From NCBI GenBank assembly GCA_964473645.1, contig CAYYPW010000007.1:62001-126000 (forward strand): 64,000 bases of DNA. Direction: 5' to 3'. Below, piece by piece: positions 48,289-57,431 of the stretch (position 1 is the stretch's first letter; the number at the start of each line of letters is the position of its first letter). The DNA is from HdN1 sp964473645. GTDB lineage: Bacteria; Pseudomonadota; Gammaproteobacteria; Pseudomonadales; Ketobacteraceae. Both the position numbers and the translations under genes were made by a program. The notes under the pieces are model-generated. The model was not told the DNA's origin and made no database searches. It saw nothing but the letters and a program-made list of their open reading frames with translations.

Positions 48289-48531
48289 TCAGAAAACTCT
48301 GGCAAGCGCCTTCTCAACGACACTCCAGGGTACCAGCATCGGTTTTTTGGTGACGGTCAACGTACAACTTTCACCCACGATAATGTAATCGACATGGAAT
48401 CCCTTGCCGCGCGCATAACCACGGCTTACATCCCCCCTGAACTCCACTTCGTAACGCACAGCGAGTTTTTCCAGCTTCATGACGATGCTCTCTGCGGGCT
48501 CGGGCAACTGCCCCGTCACTGACCTTGTCAT
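48289..48531 (-). CDS. Small hypothetical protein
   Basis: 80 residues, MTRSVTGQLPEPAESIVMKL..., no signal peptide or membrane segment. The start is supported by GAGGA about 7 bases upstream. The pattern of short amphipathic strands plus a C-terminal helix (PWSVVEKALARVF) weakly recalls the small PHA-granule-associated protein family, which would fit the neighbouring MaoC hydratase, but I would not assign it. Same strand as both neighbours. Confidence 0.5.
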   Translation of the reverse strand: MTRSVTGQLPEPAESIVMKLEKLAVRYEVEFRGDVSRGYARGKGFHVDYIIVGESCTLTVTKKPMLVPWSVVEKALARVF

Positions 48532-48598
48532 ACAGATTCCTCAACAAAAATAACCAGACATACAGGCGCCGCCATCATAAGAAAGCCCGCAAAGCAGG

Positions 48599-49372
48599 TC
48601 AAACCGGCAAGCCAAACATTTCACTAACAGATTGAGTGGTGGCACGGGCCAGCGTTTCAAGGTCGACCCCTTTACGACCGGCGATGATCTCGGCAATGCG
48701 GCGCAGATGCTCGGGAGTATTGGGTACATCACGGGCAAAACTGGGTGGAATATCAGGAGCATCGGTTTCCAGCGCCAAGGCTTCCAAGGGCAAAGCGGCC
48801 AGGATAGCGTGCAATTTGTTGGCACGATCATAGGTCACGCCACCACCAAACCCGATCATAAATCCCAGATCAACAAAGGTTTGCGCCTGTTGCAGGCTAC
48901 CGGAAAACGCATGCACAACACCGCCTTTTAGGCGCGCCTTGCGCAGCGATTTGAGCATGATGTCGTGGCATTTTCGTGCATGCAGAATCACCGGCAAGTC
49001 GAGATTACGCGCCACCGCAATCTGTGCCTCAAACAGCGCAAGTTGAGCATCCACATCGTGTGGGGTGATAAAAAAATCCAGCCCGACTTCGCCTACCGCC
49101 ACCGCATGGTTGGCGGACAGGGTTGCCTCAAGCGCATCGACCTGATCCAAATGATGTTTTTCCATAAAGCATGGATGCAGCCCATAGGCACCAAACATAT
49201 CCGGGTATTGCGTGATAACCTGAGCTTGCAGCGGCCATTGCTGCTGATGAATCGCCGGCACAAGAAACGCACAGACCCCATCGTGCCGCGCATGCTGCAG
49301 GCGGGCATCACGATCCGCATCGAACACCGGATCATCAAGATGACAGTGGGAATCGATCAGCTTAATTGGCAT
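48599..49372 (-). CDS. TatD-family metal-dependent hydrolase (DNase-like)
   Basis: 257 residues, full-length TIM-barrel amidohydrolase. Metal ligands are visible: DSHCHLD near the N-terminus (His9, His11), GEVGLDFF (Glu near 96), LHARKCHD, and ETDAPDIPP near the C-terminus. TatD/YcfH proteins are Mg-dependent 3'-5' exonucleases or related hydrolases in the cytoplasm. YcfH-type proteins often neighbour DNA polymerase III delta' or PilZ genes, which is not the case here. The start at 49372 has only a weak ribosome-binding site. Confidence 0.92.
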   Translation of the reverse strand: MPIKLIDSHCHLDDPVFDADRDARLQHARHDGVCAFLVPAIHQQQWPLQAQVITQYPDMFGAYGLHPCFMEKHHLDQVDALEATLSANHAVAVGEVGLDFFITPHDVDAQLALFEAQIAVARNLDLPVILHARKCHDIMLKSLRKARLKGGVVHAFSGSLQQAQTFVDLGFMIGFGGGVTYDRANKLHAILAALPLEALALETDAPDIPPSFARDVPNTPEHLRRIAEIIAGRKGVDLETLARATTQSVSEMFGLPV

Positions 49373-49648
49373 AGGCGGAGCCTGTTATTGTACGAATGTT
49401 CCATATTTTTTGAAAAATGTCCGAATTTACCAGTGGCTATTCAGTCACGGCTTGGTACAGTCGTACCGGGTACCCTTTTTTGGGTAACCCGCACCCAAGG
49501 CTTCCAAGCCTGTTTCGCCTGATTAAAACCAGTGAACAGTTGATAACTACCATCACCTGAAAATCGAATGACCCAAGCGACGATTGAACACAACTAACAA
49601 CAAAAATGAACTGCGAGAATCAAAACAACGATCATAGGGGATCTGATC

Positions 49649-52087
49649 ATGGTACACGCTTTTAGCCCTCACAAGGGCCACCCTCATAAGAGTCACACTT
49701 ACAAGAGAGCACGCTGGCCTGGGATGTTGGCTTGCGCTGCGCTCATGAGCTGGATGGGCATGACCCTTCCGCAAACCGCTGCAGCGCAACAATATGACCG
49801 CGTCATTTCGCTGGAGGCCGGCCCAGAGCTGCCCTTCAAACTGAAGGAAGCGTTTTTGAGCATGCAACCCGGCACGGTCGTCGAATTGCCGGAAGGCAAA
49901 TTCCAGTTTGACGACGAACTGGTGCTGAATACGTCTCACGTCACCTTGCGTGGTAAAGGGCCGGACAAAACTGTTTTGAGCTTCAAAGGTCAGCCGCAAG
50001 GCGCACAAGGCCTGTTGGTGTTGAGCAATGCGTTTACCGTCGAAGACCTAGCGGTAGAAGACAGCGCCGGTGACGGTATTCGCGTCGAGGGTGCCAACGG
50101 CGCGGTATTCCGTCGTATTCGCGTGGAGTGGACTGCGGGCCCGGATGAAGAAAACGGTGGTTACGGTATTTATCCGGTCTTGTGTCGTAACGTCCTGGTT
50201 GAGGACAGCGTCGTCATCGGTGCATCCGATGCCGGTATCTATGTTGGACAATCGCAAGATATTATTGTGCGCCGCAACCGCGCTGAATATAACGTCGCCG
50301 GTATCGAAATCGAAAACTCGATCAATGCGGATGTCTATGAAAACGTGGCAACACACAACACCGGTGGCATTCTGGTGTTTGACATGCCCAACCTGACACA
50401 AGCGGGACACCATACACGCGTATTCAACAATCAGGTCGTCGATAACAACACCAAAAACTTTGCCCCCAAGGGTAACATTGTGGGTAAGGTGCCGACCGGT
50501 ACCGGCGTAATGGTGCTATCGACCGATAACGTTGATGTTTTTGACAACGTGATCAAAGACAACAAAACAACCAACTTTACCGTTACCAGTTTCAAATCCA
50601 TTCAGTTGCTCGACGGCACGCCACTGCCTGAACAATACGATCCTTATCCGGAATTTATCAGTTTCCGCAATAATCAGGTCGATAAACCCTTTGGCTGGGC
50701 GATTGATGGAGGCGATTTCACACTTCTCGCCAATCTATTGTTCATGATGGTGGGGCAACCGGTTGCGGATATCGTCGTCGATGGCTGGTACCGTACCGAT
50801 CTGGAGAACGCTTATCAGTGCTTTGACAATAACCGTCGTCCCAATGGTGCCTTGGCAACCTTCGGTAATATTCAGCTCAATAAATCGCATTGGCTGCTGA
50901 AGCTGCTGGGGATTCCCGGTACGCCTGCCAAGATGGGCTATGAATTTTACCATCGTTGCCAGAATGAACCGTTTGGCCCGGCGACACTGGACTTCTCAAT
51001 TTTTGATGAAATTCCACCGCCGCAACAAGAATACACCGCCGAAGAAATCGCTGCGTTTTGTAGCGGTGGCGATGCGGGTAGCGTTAACTGGGGCGCAACG
51101 GTGGTCAACTGTCCGACGTTGTCGAGCTATCGTTTGTTCAGTAATCCGCAAGACCCGCGTTCTACACCGGCCGGTGCGCGCTCAGCCGCGTATGATCTGA
51201 CGACGCCATTGTTTACGGATTACGCTAATAAGTATCGCGCGGTATATGTGCCTGAAGGTGCGCAGATTCAGTATACCGAACAGGGGCCGTTTGATTTCCC
51301 CGTGGGGAGTATTATTGCGAAGACCTTTACGCTGCCACTGAGTTCGGGCGTTGAGCAGGTGGTTGAAACGCGTTTGTTGATGCGTCGTGCAGCGGGTTGG
51401 GTGGCTTTGCCCTACCGGTGGCGTGATGATATGAGCGATGCCGATCTGGCGTTGGGTGGCGCGCAATTGACTGCTGAAGTCATTGATAGCGATGGCGATA
51501 CGGTGGAAGTGAATTACCGTGTTCCGAATGCGAATCAGTGTACAAGTTGCCATGCGTTCTTTGGCAAGAATCGTCCGATTGGTCCGAAGGCGCAGTGGTT
51601 GAATCGTCCTTATGCGTTTGCGCCTGATCATACGGCGAATCAGTTGGTGGAATGGCAGCAGCGTGGTTTGCTGGCGGTGACGGATGAGCAGTTGGCGAGT
51701 GCGCCGCGTCAGCCGGTGTGGAATGATGAGGCGGATGGGTCGGTGGAGCAGCGTGCGCGGGCTTATCTGGATATCAATTGTGCGCATTGTCATAGTATCG
51801 GTGGGCGTGCTTATGCGACGGGGTTGTATTTGTCGGTGAGTACGGCGCATGGGATTACGACGGGGGTTTGTAAGCCTCCAGTGTCGGCGGGTACTGGGAC
51901 GGGTAATTTGAATTTCGATGTGGTGCCTGGGAATCCTGATGAGTCGATTTTGATGTTTCGGGTGAATTCTAATGATGCTGCGATTCGGATGCCGGAGTTG
52001 GGGCGTAGTGTGGTTCATACGCAGGGGTCGGCGTTGATTGAGCAGTGGATTGAGGAGATGACGGGGGCTTGTGAAGCTACGCCTTGA
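49649..52087 (+). CDS. Periplasmic beta-helix protein fused to a diheme cytochrome c
   Basis: 812 residues. A long N-region (MVHAFSPHKGHPHKSHTYKR) leads into a signal segment ending TAAAQ (~47). Residues ~60-420 form a right-handed parallel beta-helix (repeated DGIRVEGANG, AGIYVGQSQD, AGIEIENSIN, GGILVFDM units). Residues ~470-812 resemble the SO2930-type diheme c-type cytochrome family, with two heme sites, CTSCH (~631) and CAHCH (~711). In other bacteria these two families are usually, to my knowledge, separate neighbouring genes; here they are one open frame. It probably acts in the periplasm in electron transfer linked to an unknown substrate. The 3' third (from ~51200) is unusually rich in G and T at wobble positions. 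Confidence 0.85.
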   Translation: MVHAFSPHKGHPHKSHTYKRARWPGMLACAALMSWMGMTLPQTAAAQQYDRVISLEAGPELPFKLKEAFLSMQPGTVVELPEGKFQFDDELVLNTSHVTLRGKGPDKTVLSFKGQPQGAQGLLVLSNAFTVEDLAVEDSAGDGIRVEGANGAVFRRIRVEWTAGPDEENGGYGIYPVLCRNVLVEDSVVIGASDAGIYVGQSQDIIVRRNRAEYNVAGIEIENSINADVYENVATHNTGGILVFDMPNLTQAGHHTRVFNNQVVDNNTKNFAPKGNIVGKVPTGTGVMVLSTDNVDVFDNVIKDNKTTNFTVTSFKSIQLLDGTPLPEQYDPYPEFISFRNNQVDKPFGWAIDGGDFTLLANLLFMMVGQPVADIVVDGWYRTDLENAYQCFDNNRRPNGALATFGNIQLNKSHWLLKLLGIPGTPAKMGYEFYHRCQNEPFGPATLDFSIFDEIPPPQQEYTAEEIAAFCSGGDAGSVNWGATVVNCPTLSSYRLFSNPQDPRSTPAGARSAAYDLTTPLFTDYANKYRAVYVPEGAQIQYTEQGPFDFPVGSIIAKTFTLPLSSGVEQVVETRLLMRRAAGWVALPYRWRDDMSDADLALGGAQLTAEVIDSDGDTVEVNYRVPNANQCTSCHAFFGKNRPIGPKAQWLNRPYAFAPDHTANQLVEWQQRGLLAVTDEQLASAPRQPVWNDEADGSVEQRARAYLDINCAHCHSIGGRAYATGLYLSVSTAHGITTGVCKPPVSAGTGTGNLNFDVVPGNPDESILMFRVNSNDAAIRMPELGRSVVHTQGSALIEQWIEEMTGACEATP

Positions 52088-52114
52088 TGGGTGGCTGTTG
52101 TGATGTGAAAGAAG

Positions 52115-52148
52115 GCCCTGGTGTTTTTTGACACTGGGGCTTTTTTTT
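52115..52148 (+). terminator. Rho-independent terminator after the cytochrome fusion gene
   Basis: Ten-pair stem GCCCTGGTGT / ACACTGGGGC (two G-U pairs), loop TTTTTG, followed by eight T, 28 bases after the stop codon. Confidence 0.85.
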
Positions 52149-52208
52149 GTCGGGCTCCGGGGGCCTTGTGTGGTGAGTTGTTTCTGGAAACGGACTAGGC
52201 GCCCCCCA

Positions 52209-52240
52209 GCAAGTACGTCCCTGTAAGCTCGACGCCATGC
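52209..52240. repeat. Intergenic repeat core, copy 2 (partial)
   Basis: GCAAGTACGTCCCTGTAAGC and the following bases to 52240 are the near-exact reverse complement of 47607-47639. The long terminal inverted repeat of copy 1 is not preserved here. Again in a gap between convergent genes. Confidence 0.75.
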
Positions 52241-52432
52241 ATCAGGGGGACACCCCCGCGACGTCGTGACTTTCGCGTGACGATGTGGCGCCAGAACTAC
52301 ACTGCAAGGAAATTTATTGCGCGCGTGACCAAGATGAAAGCTATTTCAAAATCATGAAAAACGACTTGGCAAGCGATCGCGCTTCCTTTTCCCGCAACCG
52401 CACCGATCAGCGAATTATCGCCAAGCATCCAC

Positions 52433-53236
52433 TCACCGCTCGAGCCAGAGCGTTATGCCATATCGATCTGCAATCTTGGATAACTCGCCTGACTGGCGCA
52501 GCGTGCGTATACCTGCGTCCAGGATCTTGCCAATTTCTTGGGATCTCACCTTATCTACAGGCGATAGTCCAACGGCAAGTTTCTCAGCCCCCAAGCAGCC
52601 AGCGACTTTGAAGTTATCAGGGATGATCTTGAGCTTAAGCGCAAACTGATATACATCCGAGGTGACGATGATGGCTTCGGTACGATTTGCTGCCAAGAAT
52701 TCGAAGATGCGCACGGTATATCCTTGCCCACCAAAAAATTCATTGACCCTTATCTCATCCTTGTGTTCCGCGAGATAGGTATCGAGCGTACCAAAGCCAG
52801 ACTCTTTCAGAAAAGCGATTCGTTTGCCAAGAAGATCGGCATGGGTACGATAGATGAACGTTGAATGCTTGTTGGTGTAAACGCAGTATTCCTGATAACC
52901 CACCGCTTCTTCGTGAAACAGAAATTGGGTATAAGCCACTGTCGGCGTAAGCAAACCATCTTGCCGTCCCTGCTCTACCTCGCGCAACGCTCGCACCCAG
53001 GGAAAATACTTGATCTTATATGCCACACCTTCGGCCTCTAAGGCGCCTTCTACGATGTCAATGATATAGCCTTTGAGTCCACTCTCATCGCTCTCACAAT
53101 GCTGTGGACACCAATCGTTTGCAACCAGCAGGACGGGATTCTCGTTAAAGCGCAACTCAGAACCTTGCTCTGCAAAGGCTTCCTGACTCAGACCCAATAT
53201 ACAGGCGATGCTTAGTAGACAAACGACTCCACGCAT
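52433..53236 (-). CDS. Periplasmic solute-binding protein, family 3
   Basis: 267 residues from the ATG at 53236, chosen over a GTG at 53245 because GGGGAG lies 8 bases before the ATG. Signal peptide MRGVVCLLSIACILGLSQEAFA. The mature protein follows the family 3 extracellular solute-binding (amino-acid-binding) fold: GYIIDIVEGALEAEG, YFPWVRALREVEQGRQDGLLTPT, and the C-terminal LRQSGELSKIADRYG. No ABC permease genes are adjacent, so it may be an orphan sensor or binding protein of the kind common in Pseudomonas relatives. Ligand unknown. Confidence 0.85.
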   Translation of the reverse strand: MRGVVCLLSIACILGLSQEAFAEQGSELRFNENPVLLVANDWCPQHCESDESGLKGYIIDIVEGALEAEGVAYKIKYFPWVRALREVEQGRQDGLLTPTVAYTQFLFHEEAVGYQEYCVYTNKHSTFIYRTHADLLGKRIAFLKESGFGTLDTYLAEHKDEIRVNEFFGGQGYTVRIFEFLAANRTEAIIVTSDVYQFALKLKIIPDNFKVAGCLGAEKLAVGLSPVDKVRSQEIGKILDAGIRTLRQSGELSKIADRYGITLWLER

Positions 53237-53498
53237 GACCACCACTCCCCTTTAACCACCTTACGGGATGACGCCTTTCAAGTATAAACCGTTATGGGGA
53301 AACCGGACTGATTAACCATGGACCTGTAGATTCCGAATTATCCGACCCATTGAGCCCCGATATAGCAGAACACGCCAATGTCAGTTGAAACTCTTTACTT
53401 TCATAGCGCACTAAATAACACTCGATAAGCCATTGAAACAATGCAGCAGAGAAAAAACCCTATAAATGAGTAACGCCAAGCTGAAAGGAAAATTGAAA

Positions 53499-53654
53499 AT
53501 GAAAAACGCCAAGCCTATTTTATGCATTTTAGTCCTCTCTGCAGTGCTAAGCAGTCTGTCGGCTTGCGGAGGTGATATCGGGGCAACGAGTGGAAGCGCT
53601 ACACAAATCGATCTTTTAACGCCTGCAGTCATGAAAACCAGGCACGAAACTTAA
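53499..53654 (+). CDS. Small putative lipoprotein
   Basis: 51 residues: MKNAKPILCILVLSAVLSSL followed by SACGG. Hydrophobic signal segment and lipobox LSAC (acylated Cys), then a short Ser/Thr-rich mature part. AAAGGAAAA precedes the ATG at 53499 at suitable distance. A longer in-frame start at 53466 adds a basic leader and is less likely. No family recognised. Isolated between two leftward transcription units. Confidence 0.5.
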   Translation: MKNAKPILCILVLSAVLSSLSACGGDIGATSGSATQIDLLTPAVMKTRHET

Positions 53655-53750
53655 CGCTCGGGCTTCAACGGATAGGAAGTACAAAGCGTCATTTCGAAGG
53701 TTTCCAGTACCCACCCACCACGTACACACCCGGAGCCGAATAAAAAAAAC

Positions 53751-55487
53751 TCAAGACACCAACAATCGCTGACTTTGCATCTGATAAAGCGTGTGATAAA
53801 TACCGCGCTTTTCAAGCAACTGACGATGATTACCTCGCTCAACGATTTCGCCATGATGCATGACGATAATATTGTCGGCCTCGGTGATGGTTGAAATGCG
53901 ATGTGCAATGGCAATCACCGTCATGCTGCCGCGCAGTTTGAATAATGCATTTTGCACCAAATGTTCGGTCTCGCTGTCGACCGATGCGGTCGCTTCGTCG
54001 AGAACCAATATTGCGGGCTTGCGTATCAATGCGCGGGCGAGCGCGACCAGTTGTCGCTGGCCTGCAGAAATGTTGCTGCCGCGCTCGGTAAGCTGGGTGT
54101 TCAAGCCCTGGGGTAAACGCTGGAACGCTGACCATAAGCCGCATTCATGCAATAAGGTTTCGACCGCTTGCATTGTCGCTGGCCACCCAATGGTGATGTT
54201 ATCGAATATGCTGCCGGGGAAGAGAAATGCGTCCTGTGGCACCAGTCCGAGTCGGCTGCGAAGTTCACTGAGCTTGACTTGATCCAGCGGTTGGTCGCCC
54301 CAGTAAATTGCGCCTTGTTGGGGGGTGTAGAAGCGCAATAGTAAGGACATTAAGGTACTTTTGCCGCTGCCGGTGTGGCCGACGATGCCGATGAAGTCGC
54401 CGGGGTTTAACATCAAGGATACGTGGCGGATAATTAAGGGGCCGTCGTCGCTGTAGCGGAAGCTTACGTCGCGAAATTCCAGGGTGTTGTGTGGGGGGTG
54501 GGTGTGTCCGCCAAATTCGGGGGCTTCGGGGGTGTCGAGTAAGGTGAAAACACGTTCGCCAGCGACAGTGGCTTGTTGCAGTACGCTGAGGCGTTGGGTC
54601 ATTTCGTTGATGGGTTCGATGAAGCGGCTGAGATAGTTGATGAAGGCGTAAATAACGCCGACTTGGACGCTTTCGGTGAGGGCGCGTTGGCCGAAGTAGA
54701 AGACGAGGCCGGCGAGCACGGCGCTGTGTACGAAATCGGTTAAGGGGCGTAGTAAGGCGGCGTCGAGTTTGAGGTTGTTGTGGCGGGCGCGGAAGTAGGC
54801 CTCGGTGAGTTTGGTAAATCGGCTGAAAAAACGTATTTGCTGGTCGAATAATTGAATGACGCGCACGCCTTGTATGGATTCGGAGAGGTTGCTGTTGATA
54901 TCCGAAAGCAAGGCGCGGGCTTTTTGGTAGATGGGGGTGCTGAGGCGGCGGTAAAGGGCCATTAAAAGAATAACGACCGGGATGAAGGTCGCGCATACCA
55001 GCATGATGCCGACATCGAGAAAGGCCATGGCAACGAACACGCCGATTACGCGAAAACTGTTTTGTACGTAAGCGCCGACGACGTTGACGAAGAGTTCTTT
55101 GACGAATTCGGTGTCGTTGGTGATGCGCGATACCATGGTGCCGGTGGGGGTTTCATCGAAATAGCGTGTAGAAAGCCTCAGTGCTTTGGAGTAGACCTTT
55201 TCTCGCAGTTCTCGGATCACATTGAGGGCGACGCTGTTGAGTCGCACGGCTTGTCGGTAATTGCAATAGGCGGCCAGACCTAACAGAAACAGGTAGGCAA
55301 GCAGCATCTGCAGGACGGTTTGATTCCAGAACTCGCCTTTGACGAGGTGGTCATCAATGTAATAACGGATTAGCAAGGGGCCGCTGACGTCGGCAACGGT
55401 AGCGATAAGCAGCAGGATAAACGCTATCTGTAAGGTGCGGGTTTCTTGGCGGGCAAGACCCAGTAGACGTATCAGGGGGCTATTCAT
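53751..55487 (-). CDS. mdlB: ABC exporter half-transporter, MdlB-like (consensus site)
   Basis: 578 residues: six-helix membrane domain (~1-320) fused to a nucleotide-binding domain. Walker A GHTGSGKST, signature ISAGQRQ, Walker B LVLDEATASVD with the catalytic Glu, and the H-loop AIAHRIS are all present. The start overlaps the upstream exporter stop by 8 bp, so the two subunits are co-translated and very likely form a heterodimer in the inner membrane, like E. coli MdlAB or Lactococcus LmrCD. Substrate unknown; it could be a drug, lipid or peptide. The middle of the gene (54300-55400) is unusually C/A-rich on the coding strand. Confidence 0.9.
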   Translation of the reverse strand: MNSPLIRLLGLARQETRTLQIAFILLLIATVADVSGPLLIRYYIDDHLVKGEFWNQTVLQMLLAYLFLLGLAAYCNYRQAVRLNSVALNVIRELREKVYSKALRLSTRYFDETPTGTMVSRITNDTEFVKELFVNVVGAYVQNSFRVIGVFVAMAFLDVGIMLVCATFIPVVILLMALYRRLSTPIYQKARALLSDINSNLSESIQGVRVIQLFDQQIRFFSRFTKLTEAYFRARHNNLKLDAALLRPLTDFVHSAVLAGLVFYFGQRALTESVQVGVIYAFINYLSRFIEPINEMTQRLSVLQQATVAGERVFTLLDTPEAPEFGGHTHPPHNTLEFRDVSFRYSDDGPLIIRHVSLMLNPGDFIGIVGHTGSGKSTLMSLLLRFYTPQQGAIYWGDQPLDQVKLSELRSRLGLVPQDAFLFPGSIFDNITIGWPATMQAVETLLHECGLWSAFQRLPQGLNTQLTERGSNISAGQRQLVALARALIRKPAILVLDEATASVDSETEHLVQNALFKLRGSMTVIAIAHRISTITEADNIIVMHHGEIVERGNHRQLLEKRGIYHTLYQMQSQRLLVS

Positions 55488-57228
55488 GTGTGCTCGCCTC
55501 TAACGCGGCTTCCCATTGTTGGTAGCGCACCATTTGTGCATACCAGCCGGCTTGCGTGAGCAGGTGCTGGTGGTTGCCTTGCGCGACCATCTCACCGTTG
55601 TCGAGGACCAGGATATTGTCGGCGTGTTCCACGGCTGACATGCGGTGGGAAACGATCAGTGTGGTGCGTCCCTGTCGGAGGGCTTTGAAGGCTTGCAGTA
55701 TGTTCTGTTCGGTGGTGGCGTCGACGGCTGACAGGGCGTCATCGAGAATCAGAAAATCGGGGTCTAGCAATAACGCCCGTGCAATAGAGATACGCTGTTT
55801 CTGTCCACCGGATAGGGTGACGCCTCGTTCACCCACCAGGGTGTCATAGCCCTGCTCAAATCTCAGAATATCGTCGTGCACACAAGCGACGCGTGCGGCC
55901 GCTTCGATTTCAGATGAGTTGGCGTTGGGTTGTCCTAACGCTATGTTCTCGGCGATGGTTGCCGAAAACAGAAAGGGTTCTTGCGGTACGACGCCTAACG
56001 CACGACGTAAAACTTCAGGGTCCAATGTGGCGATATCGACAGAACCCCATTGAATTGATCCTGACTGTAAGGGATACATGCCGGCCAGCAGATACACCAG
56101 CGTGCTCTTTCCTGCGCCGGTACGTCCGACAACGCCCAGACTGTGGGTGGCGGGTAAATCGAAGCGAATGTTTTTCAGCGTTGGTTTTTCTTCGCCCGGA
56201 AAGGTAAATGCGGGTATGTCAACGTGCAATGTTTGTCGACTGTCCAGCGTGCGTAATTTACCGGCGGTTTGTAGTGGGGTTTCGGCAAAAATTTCCTCCA
56301 GTCGTTTGTAAGCGGCGGAACCACGCTCCACAATGTTGAGCATCCAGCCGTAGGCGAACATCGGCCAGATCAAGTGACCCATGTACATGGTAAAGGTGGT
56401 CATTTCGCCCAGGGTCATGCTGCCTTGTTTTACAAACCAGGCACCTCCCCCTACACACAAAAGAAAAGATGAGCCAATGGTGAGATAGATGGTGGGATCA
56501 TATTTGGCGTCAATGCGGGCAACCGCCGCGTTGGCGGCATTGGTGTTGGTCGCCACTTTTTCGAACTGCGATTGTTCGTGAGCTTCCAACCCGAGGGCAC
56601 GCACGACGCGCACACCGGTCAAACCATAGTGCACCTGGTCATTGAGCGCGCTGAAATAACGCTGAGCCTCACCAAAGGCATCATGCAATTCGTTGCCAAA
56701 TCGCCACATGAAATAAGACATGATCGGCCAGGGAATCAAACCGATCAGCGCCAATTGCCAGTTGAACCAGAACAGTACACCCAAGACAATGGCGCCCGTA
56801 ATTAAGCCATCCACCAACGACAAGACCCCCTCCCCGGCCGTTAATTCGACAGCGGCGACATCATTGGTGGCGCGTGCCATTAAATCCCCGGTGCCATAAC
56901 GTTGGAAAAACCACGGGTCCATTGCCATGAACTTGGCGTACAAACGCTGACGCAACAAGGCTGCAAGCTGATACGAGGCACCGTACAGCAATGCGCGCCA
57001 CCAAAAACGCAAGATATACACCACCAGCGTGGTACCAATTAAGGTCAATACCAGTTCGATCAGACGTTCATGCGTCAAGGTTTTATCGACAATGCTGTCG
57101 ACGAAACGGCCGACCAACCAGGCCGGAACCATGATGAGCGCAGCGATAAAGGTGAGCATGATGATGGCCGCCAGATAACGCCGCCATTCCGCTTTGAAAT
57201 ACCAGGCGAGTTTTATAAAGATGGCCAA
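55480..57228 (-). CDS. mdlA: ABC exporter half-transporter, MdlA-like (degenerate site)
   Basis: 582 residues from a TTG start at 57228, chosen because AAGGAG lies 5 bases upstream. The longer TTG at 57264 adds a Cys/Gln-rich stretch unlike the family. Membrane domain plus nucleotide-binding domain with Walker A GRTGAGKST, signature LSGGQKQ and Walker B LILDDALSAVD. The residue after the Walker B Asp is Asp rather than the catalytic Glu, the hallmark of the degenerate-site partner in heterodimeric exporters. Overlaps the MdlB-like gene by 8 bp. Confidence 0.9.
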   Translation of the reverse strand: MAIFIKLAWYFKAEWRRYLAAIIMLTFIAALIMVPAWLVGRFVDSIVDKTLTHERLIELVLTLIGTTLVVYILRFWWRALLYGASYQLAALLRQRLYAKFMAMDPWFFQRYGTGDLMARATNDVAAVELTAGEGVLSLVDGLITGAIVLGVLFWFNWQLALIGLIPWPIMSYFMWRFGNELHDAFGEAQRYFSALNDQVHYGLTGVRVVRALGLEAHEQSQFEKVATNTNAANAAVARIDAKYDPTIYLTIGSSFLLCVGGGAWFVKQGSMTLGEMTTFTMYMGHLIWPMFAYGWMLNIVERGSAAYKRLEEIFAETPLQTAGKLRTLDSRQTLHVDIPAFTFPGEEKPTLKNIRFDLPATHSLGVVGRTGAGKSTLVYLLAGMYPLQSGSIQWGSVDIATLDPEVLRRALGVVPQEPFLFSATIAENIALGQPNANSSEIEAAARVACVHDDILRFEQGYDTLVGERGVTLSGGQKQRISIARALLLDPDFLILDDALSAVDATTEQNILQAFKALRQGRTTLIVSHRMSAVEHADNILVLDNGEMVAQGNHQHLLTQAGWYAQMVRYQQWEAALEASTHE

Positions 57229-57431
57229 TTGAACTCCTTGGGATTGGCGGCACAGGCAGTCCAATGAAGTTGAGTTTGCAGTTGACTCGTATCAAGTGCA
57301 TGGTCTCTATGGAACGCTATGCTTAAACATGTGTCTTCCATTCATAATAGCGCGACGGCGTTAAGTTTATATTTTAGCTCCTTCAAAAAAACAGTGTGTT
57401 CGCCTATTACCCCTTAGCCTGAGGATTCACC

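Larger units (their letters stand above)
52088..52432. other. Convergent intergenic region with terminator and repeat copy 2
   Basis: 345 bases between the cytochrome fusion gene and the solute-binding protein gene. It holds the terminator at 52115-52148 and the second copy of the palindromic-element core at 52209-52240. No gene is supported. Confidence 0.7.

Noticed and set aside
49469..49491. Imperfect hairpin CGGGTACCC-TTTTTT-GGGTAACCCG upstream of the cytochrome fusion gene
   Set aside because: The T-run is in the loop, not after the stem, and the stem has a bulge. Neither a terminator nor an operator can be argued.
51182..52018. Long open frame on the minus strand (278 codons) opposite the cytochrome domain
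   Set aside because: Composition is almost entirely Arg, Thr, Ile, Pro and His. It lies opposite the well-supported diheme region and exists because codons there end in G or T.
52285..52611. 108-codon plus-strand frame overlapping the solute-binding protein gene
   Set aside because: Mostly antisense to the C-terminal end of a clear solute-binding protein, with no independent support.
54265..54996. 243-codon frame on the minus strand inside the MdlB-like gene
   Set aside because: Extremely Arg/Pro/His-rich frame-shifted shadow of the ABC transporter, which has full Walker motifs in the correct frame.
57282..57320. TTGACT-like -35 box before gap
   Set aside because: No -10 box at an acceptable distance; not enough for a promoter call.
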